This document shows, piece after piece, positions 12,452 through 24,106 of a stretch of DNA of 64,000 nucleotides (within the stretch, counting starts at the first letter, position 1; each line of letters starts with the position of its first letter). The stretch spans positions 14,108,442 through 14,172,441 of the forward strand of contig JACDQD010000008.1 in NCBI GenBank assembly GCA_019843655.1. Reading direction: 5' to 3'. The notes below the pieces were generated by a model that saw only the letters and a program-made list of their open reading frames with translations, made no database searches and was not told the DNA's origin. The DNA is from Lethocerus indicus (taxonomy: Eukaryota > Arthropoda > Insecta > Hemiptera > Belostomatidae). The position numbers and the translations under genes were made by a program.

Positions 12452-15400
12452 ATTACTAAAAATAAACTTTTTTCAATAATTTTTGGATCAACAGGTATAC
12501 CTTCTATGTGTTGTGTTAATGTGACGATAGATCGTACAATCCAGATTTACCATCTTAATTTATTGTCACTTATAAGTATTTTCAACTTATTAATGCTGAT
12601 TAGTTTGTGAACTTTAACAATAAAACTACAACGTTTTACTTGACTATATAATAGGGGTAAGAAATATGAGTATTCATCAGAACGCCGTCTGAAATATTGG
12701 TTATATTATAGAGCTTGCTTGAAATTGGGATAAAATAATGAATTGTTTTGGCGAGTGATTCTTGTGAAGGAATATTGTAATAACATTTTGATTCATGAAA
12801 ATTCAAATATAAAGTCCCCCGCAGCTACTTCTATTGCCAAAACGAGATTGCCAATTTCGCCAGGAGAAGGGACCGAGTACAAAATATACAATTTAAAATA
12901 CATTGCTCCCTATTTAACCTAAGACTGAATAATTAAAATGATTATTAAAATAGGCTTGGAGGAAAAATTAAACCTCGGTCCGAAAGCCGCCAGATAAGAA
13001 GGTCTGTTATAAAAGCAATTGACTTTAAAAACAACAGAGCGGAACAGAGTCTGCCTTACAATGGTTGCTATAATTGTTCGTGGAACAATAGTAAACGCAA
13101 TATCGTCCCAATGATTGCTATTCCTTTAGTGGATTTCTTCTGTCCGTACAGAACCCTAGTTTGACCTCAATCTTGAATACAAGTCACTGGCATTTAAAAA
13201 CTATTAAAAATAAGAAAAATACAAAATAACAAAATATCGACATAATTGTAACAAAATTTAAATCATATGAGGATAAGTTTAATTAGTTTTACTGTGATTG
13301 CAATACGGTAACCGGACGGGGGCCTAATTTTATTTTCATCAGTTTACTAGTGACGGTTTATTTTAAATTTTGTATTGAGACGTTGAATTTGAATGTTATT
13401 AAATAAATTGTATTAAACAATTAAAGGTCGGAAAGATCTGAAATATATTTTCCTGTCCGTAATCTTTTAAGCATCGGTCATTATGTGTCAATAGACATCA
13501 CCCTGAAATCAAACGCGAATTCCACTAACCTTATGCATTCAAAAGAATCGGAAAATTCAAAGAAACATTGGAATGATTAGATGTCGCACCCTGTTAAGAG
13601 GAAGTATAAGAAAGAGCTTACCGGAACCGCTTTTTGATGTTGCCTCAAAAATTGTGGCGCCATCTACTAATTTATAATAAGATTTATCCGATTATCGGTG
13701 GAATAAAATTGATTCAACGGTCTGTGCGAAAAAGGCATCCTTTTATGCCGGGCCCGGGCTTTCATCTTCAATTCCCCTTTCGGAGCCGGGCAACGCGGCC
13801 GAAATTCAATTAGCCGGCTTTTATTTCGGATCAAAAACTTTTCAAAGTCGGAATAAATGTTTTTATAATTGACCTCCGGGGTTTCAATTCCGGAAAAGTT
13901 CTTCTCGCTCGTTCCCCGTGGGGTGGGTTGGGGTTCTCTGAGGTTCCGGCCGCGGTCGGAACACTCCGATTAAAATCTTCGTTTTTAATATCCCGAAGTT
14001 AGCCCGGAAGGATAATTGGGGCTCAGTAGAACTTGACGCATTCCCGGCGGGGCGACGAGCTTTATCGTATTTAACAGGAGTTGTGAGTTTCGGGCTGTAT
14101 TTGAGCCGGGGCCCCGGGCTATTCGAGACTAATTTAGAGTGCCCCGCCCCGAAAGTCGCACCGGGTTTGCACTGCCGGTTTTAATCTGAGTTCGCCAAAT
14201 AGCCAAAATCAGCCGATCGTTTGCCGAGTCACGGTTGAGAGACTTCCGGGACAAATTACTTGGAAGCACTGTTTCTTGGAAGAACTGTAGCACTCCTGAA
14301 GATTGAAAGAGGACGATCCATTAACGGGACATATTTAGAAACTTTCTCTCGTCTTGTTCTTGGCCTTAAGTGCCTGTCAATACGGATTAATTATATCTGA
14401 AATCCGTATTTAACTTACAAAACAACTGGAAAATGTGTGTCAACTCATTCAAACGAAATATTATACAGTCACACATTCATCCTCATGAGGCAGGGTCTCC
14501 ATCCGACACGCGTTACTGTCGCTACTAACGATTAAGAGAAGCAGAAACCGATATGAGTGAATCAGTTATTGGAAATTGATTTTTCATTAGAAATCACAGG
14601 CGCTTTATAAAAGTTTGGTCTTGTGGCACTCAGAAGGCGGAGTTTTAGGAGAGACAGGTTAGATTAGGACTAGGAAGCGCCAATCAGAATAATTAACAAA
14701 ATCTATTGTACTTTACCCCTAATAGAAAATCATTTAAGACATGTGTTCCGACAGTTGAGTCTTCTATATTGAGCACTTGAAGAGACATTGAAACCCATTT
14801 TTAAATTGAATTTCTGGAGGATGAGTTAGAGTGAACTAAGGGAGTCAAGGGCGCTTCGGCAATGAATCATAATTATCGGCAGACAGATGTTCCCCTCTTT
14901 ATCTCTCTCTCTCTCTCTCTGCTCTTCTATCTTGCTTCCCAGTTAAGGGAGTAATGATGATAATTGGGAGGGGGGTGATGAATGATGATTGATCATTGGT
15001 CTTTTGTACACCATTTGTCTTAGCGGTCCCGCCCACTCGCCTCCAGATTTCTTTCCATGTTTCCGGTAACGATCTATATTCCAGAGGACTGCCGAAGCAC
15101 GCGTTCTATGATCACTCTATGTAAAACGGCACGTTTGGCATGAAACCACATGCTTTGTTTTTTATTATAAATCCTTTTTGTTATTTTAATTAGTCTGTGA
15201 GGTAATAAAACATAACTTTGTACTATCGTCCGATATTAAAAATTGCGTTAAACGTTTTAATGATAACACAATTTCATTCAAACCATATGGATTAATTAAA
15301 CATGTATCAACTAACAACAATTAGTTGCAGCCTCTAAATTTAATCATGTTGGCATTTCGTCCACAAAAATCTTGCTATTTCGATTGATAGAAATCTGTGT

Positions 15401-18400
15401 TAGGATTCCGCGGTTTATTATTTGTCCGAATTTATTTTCGCCGTCAAATGCATCGATGAGGTTTTTCTTTTTGCAATTTCTTGTATTTCCGTCCCTACTA
15501 CTGCAGCGATTGAATATAACTGAAGTTGGCGAAAGGTGACGAATTGAGCGGATATATTTTAATGGAACGCCCGGTTTAGTGAACTAAACGCAGCTATTCG
15601 AATAGCGGACGCAGTATCACGTTCGGTCATCCGAGAGGGCCGGTATTTATTTGGACAGCTCGATCACACTTCCTCTTTTTAGAGGACAGATTTCCTGCGA
15701 TATTTTTCGCCCGGGCACCAGAGATAGGCGGCCCAAATAAAAACGATACTTTTTTCCCCGAAAAACAACAAAGGCCGAATTAATCAGCCTTATCCACAGA
15801 TGCGTTTCCATACGTACGACTTGGACGTGTCCGTTTATATTCCGCCGCGTAAACACGCTGTAAAAAGATAGCGAAAGAGCGTTCTATACGGACGCTTAAA
15901 AAATGTACACTAAAAATGATTATAGCTAAATATAGTATTAACAATTTGATTGACATATTACAAACAACTGATAGCTTTCTGACCGTTGACTTGAAAAACA
16001 TAACCAAATTACTTTAATTATCATATAAATGGATTACTTATTACATTTACTCGTTATTCTCCGTACTTCAATATGTTGAACAGTGTTATAAAATCTAGGC
16101 AAAAAATGTCTAGGCAAACTTTATTGGATCTGATTGCAACCCCGCGTTCATCTGTAGGAAATACCGATCATTTGGCCTTTCTGTACATTTTTTTATTAAG
16201 TTTTTGTTATAAGTTATGAATTTCATCATCTCACTTTCAATTTTCTCTTGAGGTCTACGCACACATAATTTTGAGTTTAGTATAATGTTTCATGCTTGTA
16301 CTTAATGGTATTTTCCCCTATTCACGTTATATGTATAAATTCATATGCATTATAAACGCATATATTTCATAATATACAATTCTTAATTTGAAATTATCTC
16401 TTCAGTTTATAAATTTCGTCGTCTTTATATTGTGCTCAATGTACTAAGAAACTTTATATGTACGTGTATTTCCTACCGGTGAATTCAGCCACTATCATTA
16501 CCGCAACATGGGTTTACTCGAATTGCCGTCGCTGTAGGCAGTGCGCAATATTCAACAATTTTCGTGTAAACTATTTACAATTTCCACTCAGACGGACTAC
16601 TGAACTAGGCGTAGCGCCTATTATAGCCTATCTTCTCTGGGACTGGGCTCCTCGCGAAAATCTCCATTTCGCTGGCACAGCAAATGCGAAGGGTGCCGAA
16701 GACTGAATCGGCCGTGCAGATTGAAATTTGCACGACGATTTGCACATTCATGACTTTCGAGAGACGGTTACCGACTGGCAAACTGATTTTTCTACAGAGA
16801 CAAAATTGTGGACCGATGCGATTTTTGCGCATCTAACCCGATTGTGCCTATAACTCAGGAGTTATAACAAATATCTTGTTCCAATAAATTATAGACTATA
16901 ATTTACTGTAGAATTTACTCCATGTTATCCATAGTTCAATATCGGTGGACCACTACGATTATGCCAATTGCACTAGGCGCTCTGTAACTATACTACCCCT
17001 GATTTACGTTTTGAACTTCGGGACAATTTACTCAGTGTTTACGTATAGAATGTATATAATGGTTAGTGCGGACATTTCATAGTTTAACTACGTCACGCTT
17101 AGCAGTAGAAGAATTAATTAATGACATGAGCAACGTCGAACCAATTATCTGGTACAGGGTGATGTTATTTTCAATCCTCTGACTTTTTTTGCCACGTGCT
17201 CAATCGGAAGCTCCTGTTCGAAACATACCAGTTGGACGCTTCGAAATCGAAGCAGAAATCCTGTCCCGGAACTTGACCCCCGGCTAATCCGCTACCAAGC
17301 TGAGCAAATAGGGATTACAGTGGCAACCCGCATCAAGTTACCTCTCCCAAGTTCAACTCTCAGTCGAGAGTTATATGAAACGGTTGTTAAATAGCCTGAA
17401 TATTACCCAATTTCAGTGGATAACTTTCGGAAAGCGTGGCCGCCCCCTTATTGAAGTGGGGATCAAGTTATTCAAAAATCACGTCGTGGCATCGACATTA
17501 TTTTTATCCACCATTCATTTTACAATCAGTCTAAATTGTACCAAATTCAGTGTTAAAGTGTTGTAACAGTGCAAAATGATTACCCGGATATAAAAAACTT
17601 GTAATTTAACGTCCGAGAAATTAGCCCCCGAGCAATCACCGACTTTGTTTGCACCGATTGCTTAACATTACAGAGGCAAAATAGGTTCCATGGGAAATCC
17701 AGATTGGATTTTCGAATTATGCAGTGTACATTCATTTGGAAATAATCTAATTTGCTTTTCTGCCTTCAAAGTGTTCTACATATTCATAAAGCGAGCGATT
17801 CGTCCGAACAGGGCGGTTTGAAAACTACCGTCCGAATCTGAATGCTTAATCTCTTAATTTGAATTCTCTTTTTGCCAAACAATTTCCGGCAGAAAAAAAG
17901 GGGGGACGAGGCGATGTTTTGACAGCTTTCTATTCATTAGCGACACTGCAAGCCGGTGTTGTGTCAGGCTGGTAATTTGCATTGGCAAATAGCGAATATT
18001 AGTGGGTCAGAATTCGAACCAGATATTCGGAACAATCGACCTAACTACACATTGGGTACGGGGAGGGGGAGGTCAATTAGAACACAATTGACACACTCAA
18101 TTAGAACGACCGTAAAAATAATTATTTCCTACTTCGTCCCTATAACTTGAACTCTGGTTTGGTCCAAACTTGCAGCGTACAGAGATCTATATAAACGGGC
18201 AATGATATATACGTCTATCAATCGCCTCAATGTGAGATACGCGTGGTGTAACGAAGAAAGAAGGAGCGATTCAAATTCGGCAAAGTTGTGGAATTCGCTT
18301 TAGAAGCAATCAGCGTCGGGCTAAATTGATAAGCGCGGTGAATCGCTTTCAAGTACGCAACTTTTCCTCGAGTGTCGAAACTTCGTGAAGAGCTATTATT

Positions 18401-18690
18401 AGTCCTCTCCACTCCCTGTATATGCGACTGTACCCTTCTAACACTGAAGATATCATAAATATTATTCCTCAGTAAGTGTAAGTTTTCCTAAGTGCCGAAA
18501 CGTTTTCAAATTGTTCCGGAATCGTATAAAATAATCCAGTAATAAAACTTTTACTGTATTTATATAAAAAGGGCTTGTTTGTTAGTTAGACTCTATTATA
18601 TAACTGAGAAAAAACAGTGAGCACAACTTCCAGTAATGTAAAATAAACTAACCTTTCCAACAGAAGTTTCCTTTTATAGTTAGTTTCTCT
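12452..18690. other. Non-coding DNA with a CpG-rich block and short CT repeat
   Basis: No gene is recognised. A GC- and CpG-rich block spans about 13740-14180 and includes perfect palindromes CCGGGCCCGG (13748-13757) and CCGGGGCCCCGG (14106-14117). A pure TC dinucleotide run of about 19 bp lies at 14902-14920. Minus-strand frames near 15650-16000 are short and show no known domain. Confidence 0.55.
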
Positions 18691-18750
18691 TCTCCTATTT
18701 TTTAGGAGAAATACTTGCAGTGTCGCTCCTAAAGTCCATCATTTAGGAGC
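18691..18750. repeat. Two adjacent hairpins with related stems
   Basis: TCTCCTA/TAGGAGA with a 5-base loop (18691-18709) is followed 15 bases later by GCTCCTAAA/TTTAGGAGC with an 8-base loop (18725-18750). Both stems share the CTCCTA core. Function unknown. Confidence 0.55.
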
Positions 18751-19057
18751 CCACCAATGATAAATTGGGTCCCAGAACACGGCAGGGGAGCCGTTACGGA
18801 ACCCGATATGCTATTAAAAAGACAGTAATCTCCGATGTTGTTTCTAACAACGGGGAAACATCACGTATGCGGACAGTTGGCACTGTTACCCGACCCGCTT
18901 TTAAATTAATGGCTCGAATTAACTTCGTCTCCTGAGTGCTCCTTTTAGCCGTCTTACTTTGGCTTACCGGAGGCGTAAATCAATCATTTTTTGCTAGAAT
19001 TTGCGCTTTATTTGGGCCTGTTATTCTAACGAATACATAAGTAGTGTCAATCAGATA

Positions 19058-19223
19058 TACGAGGGTGGATTGATAAGTACGTTAAATTTACAAGGTGAAT
19101 AGTTATTTTACAAGATTTGAAAAAAATACCTTTCGGATGGGATGAAAAACCTGGAATCTCGCTGAATCAAGTGTGTCTCCCTGAATTGAGATTATGATGA
19201 AAACTAATTAAACCACCCTCGTA
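19058..19223. mobile_element. Mariner-type MITE with TA target duplication
   Basis: The element spans 19060-19221 (162 bp). Its left end reads CGAGGGTGGATTGAT and the reverse complement of its right end reads CGAGGGTGGTTTAAT, so 13 of the first 15 terminal bases match. Both ends abut TA (19058-19059 and 19222-19223), the duplication that defines Tc1/mariner insertions. The interior has no open frame that could be a transposase, so it is a non-autonomous miniature element that would have needed an enzyme in trans. I cannot assign the mariner subfamily with certainty. Confidence 0.7.
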
Positions 19224-22200
19224 ATCAATTTATGTATACGTTGTGACGTGGATCTGCCAGATTCTCAGGTAGCAATATATTTTGGGGCGTAACATTTTCA
19301 AATGGTGCAAGTTGCTTCATTTCAGAAATATTAATTTCGGGACTTATTCCGAACCGGGCCCAGACTCGAGAGTAGTCATCCATTCGGGATTTGGACGTTC
19401 TCCGCGGACTAATGCCCCGCTAAGCCGAAGCTAACTCTCGAAACGAATCGCCGGCTATTAGGCCGGCCGGCTATTGAATTATGACTGCTATTAATTAGGA
19501 GACCGGTCCTCAATCACACGTGTGGGCTATCGGGCTAACCCCGGTCCGAACTCATTGCACGGCGTATTTCATCCCCGTTTCACATCTCCGCCTCTCTACA
19601 TCTTCCCGCAAATATCATCCGTAACAGAGCGAAACTGGCACTGAATGAATGTTTTAAGTAACGGCCCGAGGGGGAAGGGCGGACGTAATTCATGGAAGCG
19701 CCCCCACTTATGGTATCTTTTCGTCATCGGTAAATATTTAATGGCGAGTCCATTCCTACAAATCTTTAAGCTCAAAAACAACTTGCCTCGTGGAAACAAA
19801 TAGTGGAGCCTACGGAAATAATAATGTCGACGAGCTGGAGCGAAATTCATTTCTACCTTTTCATTGTATATTACTAAACAATTACCCCTCTCTACAAGGT
19901 AACATTTTAAATTTCTAAATCTATTATAAATACACTCGATCGGGCTCACAATTGTAATACGATGAAAATTATATAGCATACCAGAAAAACGAAACATAAT
20001 TGCTGGAGGTTGAATAATAATTTATTGTTTTTCTCGCTCATTTTGTAAGTAGTAGTGTTTCATCTGCTCAAAAACCTAGTAATTAATTCCAAATTACTGC
20101 ATATATTTTCACGACTAATTCTTGGCGGAGAACTCTTACATTCCTTGTTATTTTATTGTTCATTGAATTGAGCTATCATAATAAATTATGACAATCTAAT
20201 TACGCTTTGGCGAGTAATTGTACTTAAATATTCCCTCGGGCATTTGGGAACGCACTAGAGGAATGCATGGTATTGGCTCTTTGATGTACGTAACCTGCAA
20301 ATACGCTTGCCGCATGTCTAAACGGTAGCACCGTTCGGAGAGCCCCATTTACTTGTAATACACTCCAAAGGAGGACATTTAATTTGAAAAGGGCGCTAAA
20401 AATTTCCAGTTCTCATTGGAATATTAATTGGGAGGAAATCCCCTGCATTATACCGGAAGGCTCATTGTTGTCGAATATTTTAATCCGCGGTAGTTGAGTT
20501 TGGTTGGGGGAGGGGGCACTTGGCCGGGACAAACTTTGTCCAATAAATTATTGGTGGGGGTTAAATTAATTTGAGCGTGGAGGTAGGAAGGAGCCACCCA
20601 ATAGCCAACTCCACTCTGAGCGCCCCTCAGTTAAAACTTGCCCCCGCTTTGTTCTCCCCGTCATCATGTTGCACCTCATGAGCCTTCACTTCTGACCTAA
20701 TAATAGATATAATGTATAATATAATCCATAATTTCCACCTCGACTACCGAGCCTCTATAAATGCATTCACATTATGGCAGGATAAATGCATAAATGCCTC
20801 AATAAAACAACAGTTAAATAGGATAATTTCCTTACATATTAACTTTTTTCATTTGTTTTGGTTTATGAACGAAACTGGCCTCTTTTTAAATTACCATTAT
20901 GATAATGACCATATATGATATAGTATACCGTTATTTACTTGCTATGTGAAGATACGAAGAAGAAATTTATTTTAGTTCCAATGAGTTGGTATTCTGCATT
21001 AAATAATTGCCCTCCTATAAACTTTCGACAGCCTTGCTTAAGAAACTTTGCTTGCTAAAATAAAACTTGTGATGGAGCATTAAAAATTAACACAACTCCG
21101 GGAAGGTTAAAATAGAACCCTTATTTTGAAGCTTGGCCAGTATATGTTAATTTATTGTAGTAGTTGAAAACTATGTAATGGGATTGCAATTATTAGGTTA
21201 AACATAATTGTTCCTATTTAACAGTCCGTTTTTCCTTACTTATATCCATAATCCGAGCACAGTTTGTTCGCAGATAACAATATTCCTTGGAGGAAATTGG
21301 AGAAAAAATATGGACATATATAAAATTCTAGCCAATATTTCATAAGTCCTGGGAAGCCGAGTTATTTAATTATTTCCCGTAAATAATAATACAATTTCAA
21401 TTCTCTCAAGGGATGTTCAATATATATATATCTGGTAGATGGGCTACTATGTCCTGATATATCGAGGAAGGTATTAGAACTGAAAAATGTACGTGATTTA
21501 TGAGGAGCCGTTTCAGTTTTCCGAGACGCATTATCCTTGAACAATGAGACAACATTAATCAAACCTGTTCCACTCGTAGTCCGAGATTGAAAACGGCAGC
21601 GACCCAGTATTAATGCACATATCGCGATTTCTTTTGAATATCACCCGGAGACACATATGAATCTCTCTACTACTCTATGTAAAAAATCCTGTCCATCAAG
21701 CGCTCGGGTCTTCTTCTTGATGATAATAGCTACGGATGATGGCGGGCTTCATGCAACTAAAATTATTCTGTATCTGATTTCACTACGGGGATCTATATTT
21801 GTGATTGCACTACGCTATAGTATATGTACAGTATTTACATTAAATCTTTGAAATATCGGTTATTTTGAGTAAAAACTAAGTGTTCCTAATTTCTTATTGA
21901 ATTACTTTTGGTGGCAATGGCCTTAGGTGCCGATATCAAATAAAATTAAAATAAGAACAAACTATCTGTTAATATGTTCTCGAGTCATGCAATTAAGAGT
22001 ATTCAGGGAACATCATTTGCACCATTTCCAGAGGTTCGGGGCTCTGAATTACCTAATCACTGAATTATTGTTTTAAGAGGGACCGTAATTTTCTTACGGA
22101 CGTATAGACGCCAGCGGGCGTTAGGTAACCGGGTGACTAATCAAGGGGTTCAGTCAATCCGTTGAGGTAAGACGTAAATTTCATGAACACAATAAGAGCA

Positions 22201-23370
22201 TGGCGAAGTAGGGAAGCTGGGCGGCAGAAGGGCCCCCTCTCTCTTACTGGTGTTGCCAATGTAGACCTTAGTGTGCAGGCACCGTTGTAGCTTTTAATTA
22301 AGAATGGCTTCCACCCCCACCCATCCCCCTCCAAAACGCACCGCAGCGCAGTCACAATCTCGAGAGATCCGACACACCCGCTCAGATTTACGAGCGGGCG
22401 ACCCTCCCAAGGGCGAAATTTGATATATTTTGATTTAATTATCGCGATTTTCAAGTAGCTGAACGCAACAAAAGCCATCGTCACGCGGAGGGGGGAATTA
22501 ATTTCTGCGCCAATGAGAGCGTGCGCGGGGTGTACAATATTGTGCGATACAATTTAAATAAAACGAAAACCCAATTCTTTTTCTTAAACGTTTAGAATTT
22601 GCAACAAGGTAAAATTATAAACCTGGTTCCGAAGTATTATTGACATTGAGTTTCTCAAAACGGAAATCCAACATTACGGCTAGCTTTTCAACTTTAGACC
22701 GAAACCGGTCTAATATAAAACGAAATAAGGGAGTGGAGATATAAGATCGCATAAGAGTGACGATATCACGTTTTACTTAATAATTTAATGCAATTTTAAT
22801 TCCGACATTTAGCGATAGATATACATTCAAAATCAGTAGGTATCGTTGAGCCATCACATGGTTCACGCACTTCTCTCCGGTTGACTATTGTCAACCGAAT
22901 ATGTAATTATTCAGAGGATACTCCCTCTTTAGTTTCACCAATTCAAAATTGTATCAAAGCCGTGGAATCCCCTTTATGGGGGACACGGACATTACACCGG
23001 TTTGTCGCCGTCCCTTTAAATAAGATCACAGCGCCCTCGGGCAATGCGTACGGTGAGCCCAAGCCTCTGCACATCCCCCGCCTATCACGTATTAACACGC
23101 TGCCGCCACTATATGCCGGGTTTTATTTGGTACTTGGGCCGCACGCAACCGGCCCAACCCCTCGCCAAATAAAAACGGCATTGTATTTCAACAGGAGAAA
23201 TATCCGGCTCCAAGGTATGAATTTCTGGAGCGTTCCCGGTGGAGTTGCGGAAAACTGGGAAAAACTGTACACAGCGTTGGGGGAGGCGGTTGTAAATTAT
23301 TTGCCCGGACTTAATTCGTGAAGCTTACTTCCTCTTTGCAATAAATCAAGTATACACTTTTGGGAAAAAC
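19224..23370. other. Non-coding DNA, no gene recognised
   Basis: Frames of 115-146 codons occur at 19596-19997 (minus), 22137-22484 (minus) and 22881-23321 (plus), but none shows a known domain, a conserved-looking motif or convincing splice sites. GCCGGCTATT is repeated directly near 19450-19475. Confidence 0.5.
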
Positions 23371-23382
23371 ACGTCACAATAG
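23371..23382. repeat. Target-site duplication, left copy
   Basis: ACGTCACAATAG here is repeated exactly at 24095-24106 and borders the minus-strand Jockey-like fragment on its A-tail side (seen as a T run on the plus strand). Confidence 0.85.
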
Positions 23383-24094
23383 TTTTTTTTATTTATTTTT
23401 ATTTGCACAATCAATTATAACATAATTATGTGTACAAGTGTTGAGTGTATGTTTCTCACTTGAATGACTTGACAAAAGAAACTATCCAATGACGGCACTT
23501 TTCACAAAGCATGAAATAATTTATGGCTTGGTATAGCAATTCTACGGGCTAAGAAGATCTCTAGGCCAGCGGCGTTTAAGCCGACGCGGGGGGTTAATGG
23601 ATGGGTAAGAGAGGAGAGGGACTGAACGAGTGGATTAGGATGAGGAGAAAGGCGGGAGTGGAACTTCAGGAACCGGGATTTTGCGACTTCGTCGACTGTT
23701 GGTACGTTGAGGTCATGGTGGATTGTCTGGTTTGAAACATACCGGGGAGCATTAAGGATGGTGCGAAGGACTTTTGATTGGAATCTCTGAATGCGAGCGA
23801 TGTCGGATGTCTTGGTGGAACCCCATAGCTCAATTCCATATGTCCATGTCGGTTTCAGTACTGCTTTGTATATTGTTAGTTTGTTGCTTAAGGTCAATTT
23901 CGATGTCCGTTTTAGTAATGGCCTTAAGAGTCCAAATTTTCTGTTTAAGTCGGTTCTTTTGAGTCGGGTGTGGGGATTCCACGTGAGTCGTTTGTCGAGG
24001 TGGAGCCCAAGATAGCGAATCTGCTGTTGGGTGGGAATTGGTATGTCATTGAAATAGACGTCAGGACAGTGCCGACGACGTAGTGTGAAGGTGA
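23383..24094 (-). mobile_element. 5'-truncated Jockey-like non-LTR retrotransposon fragment
   Basis: This 712-bp insertion contains the C-terminal part of the reverse-transcriptase ORF, a 3' UTR of about 119 bp and an A-rich end with AATAAAAATAAAT before A8. It is flanked by a perfect 12-bp target duplication. The 3' UTR shares the block AAAGTGCCRTCATTGG with the 7.6-kb copy, which confirms one family. 5' truncation is the usual outcome of incomplete target-primed reverse transcription. The intact reading frame and perfect duplication suggest a fairly recent insertion, though it cannot move by itself. Confidence 0.9.
23502..24094 (-). pseudogene. Jockey-like reverse transcriptase, C-terminal fragment
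   Basis: About 197 element-derived residues are open from the insertion border to a TGA stop; the first two or three codons before that come from the target duplication, and the apparent start is a GTG in it. Visible family motifs are IRYLGLHLDKRLTWNPH near residue 28, the region after the polymerase palm in Jockey-clade proteins, then YGIELWGS near 88, and ILNAPRYVSNQTIHHDLNVP near 116. The endonuclease, the palm and its YxDD active site are missing. The fragment therefore has no expected activity. It has no internal stop, unlike the 7.6-kb copy, and serves as the better reference for the family's 3' end. Confidence 0.85.
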
Positions 24095-24106
24095 ACGTCA
24101 CAATAG
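24095..24106. repeat. Target-site duplication, right copy
   Basis: ACGTCACAATAG matches 23371-23382 at all 12 bases and marks the 5'-truncation point of the LINE fragment. Confidence 0.85.

Noticed and set aside
18441..18505. CTGAAGA followed by CGAAACG, suggesting another hammerhead
   Set aside because: The two parts are more than 45 bases apart with no pairing between them that would form stem II, and stem I does not pair.
22881..23321. 146-codon plus-strand open frame
   Set aside because: No family resemblance found by eye and no acceptor or donor that would make it an exon. Kept only as an unlikely candidate.
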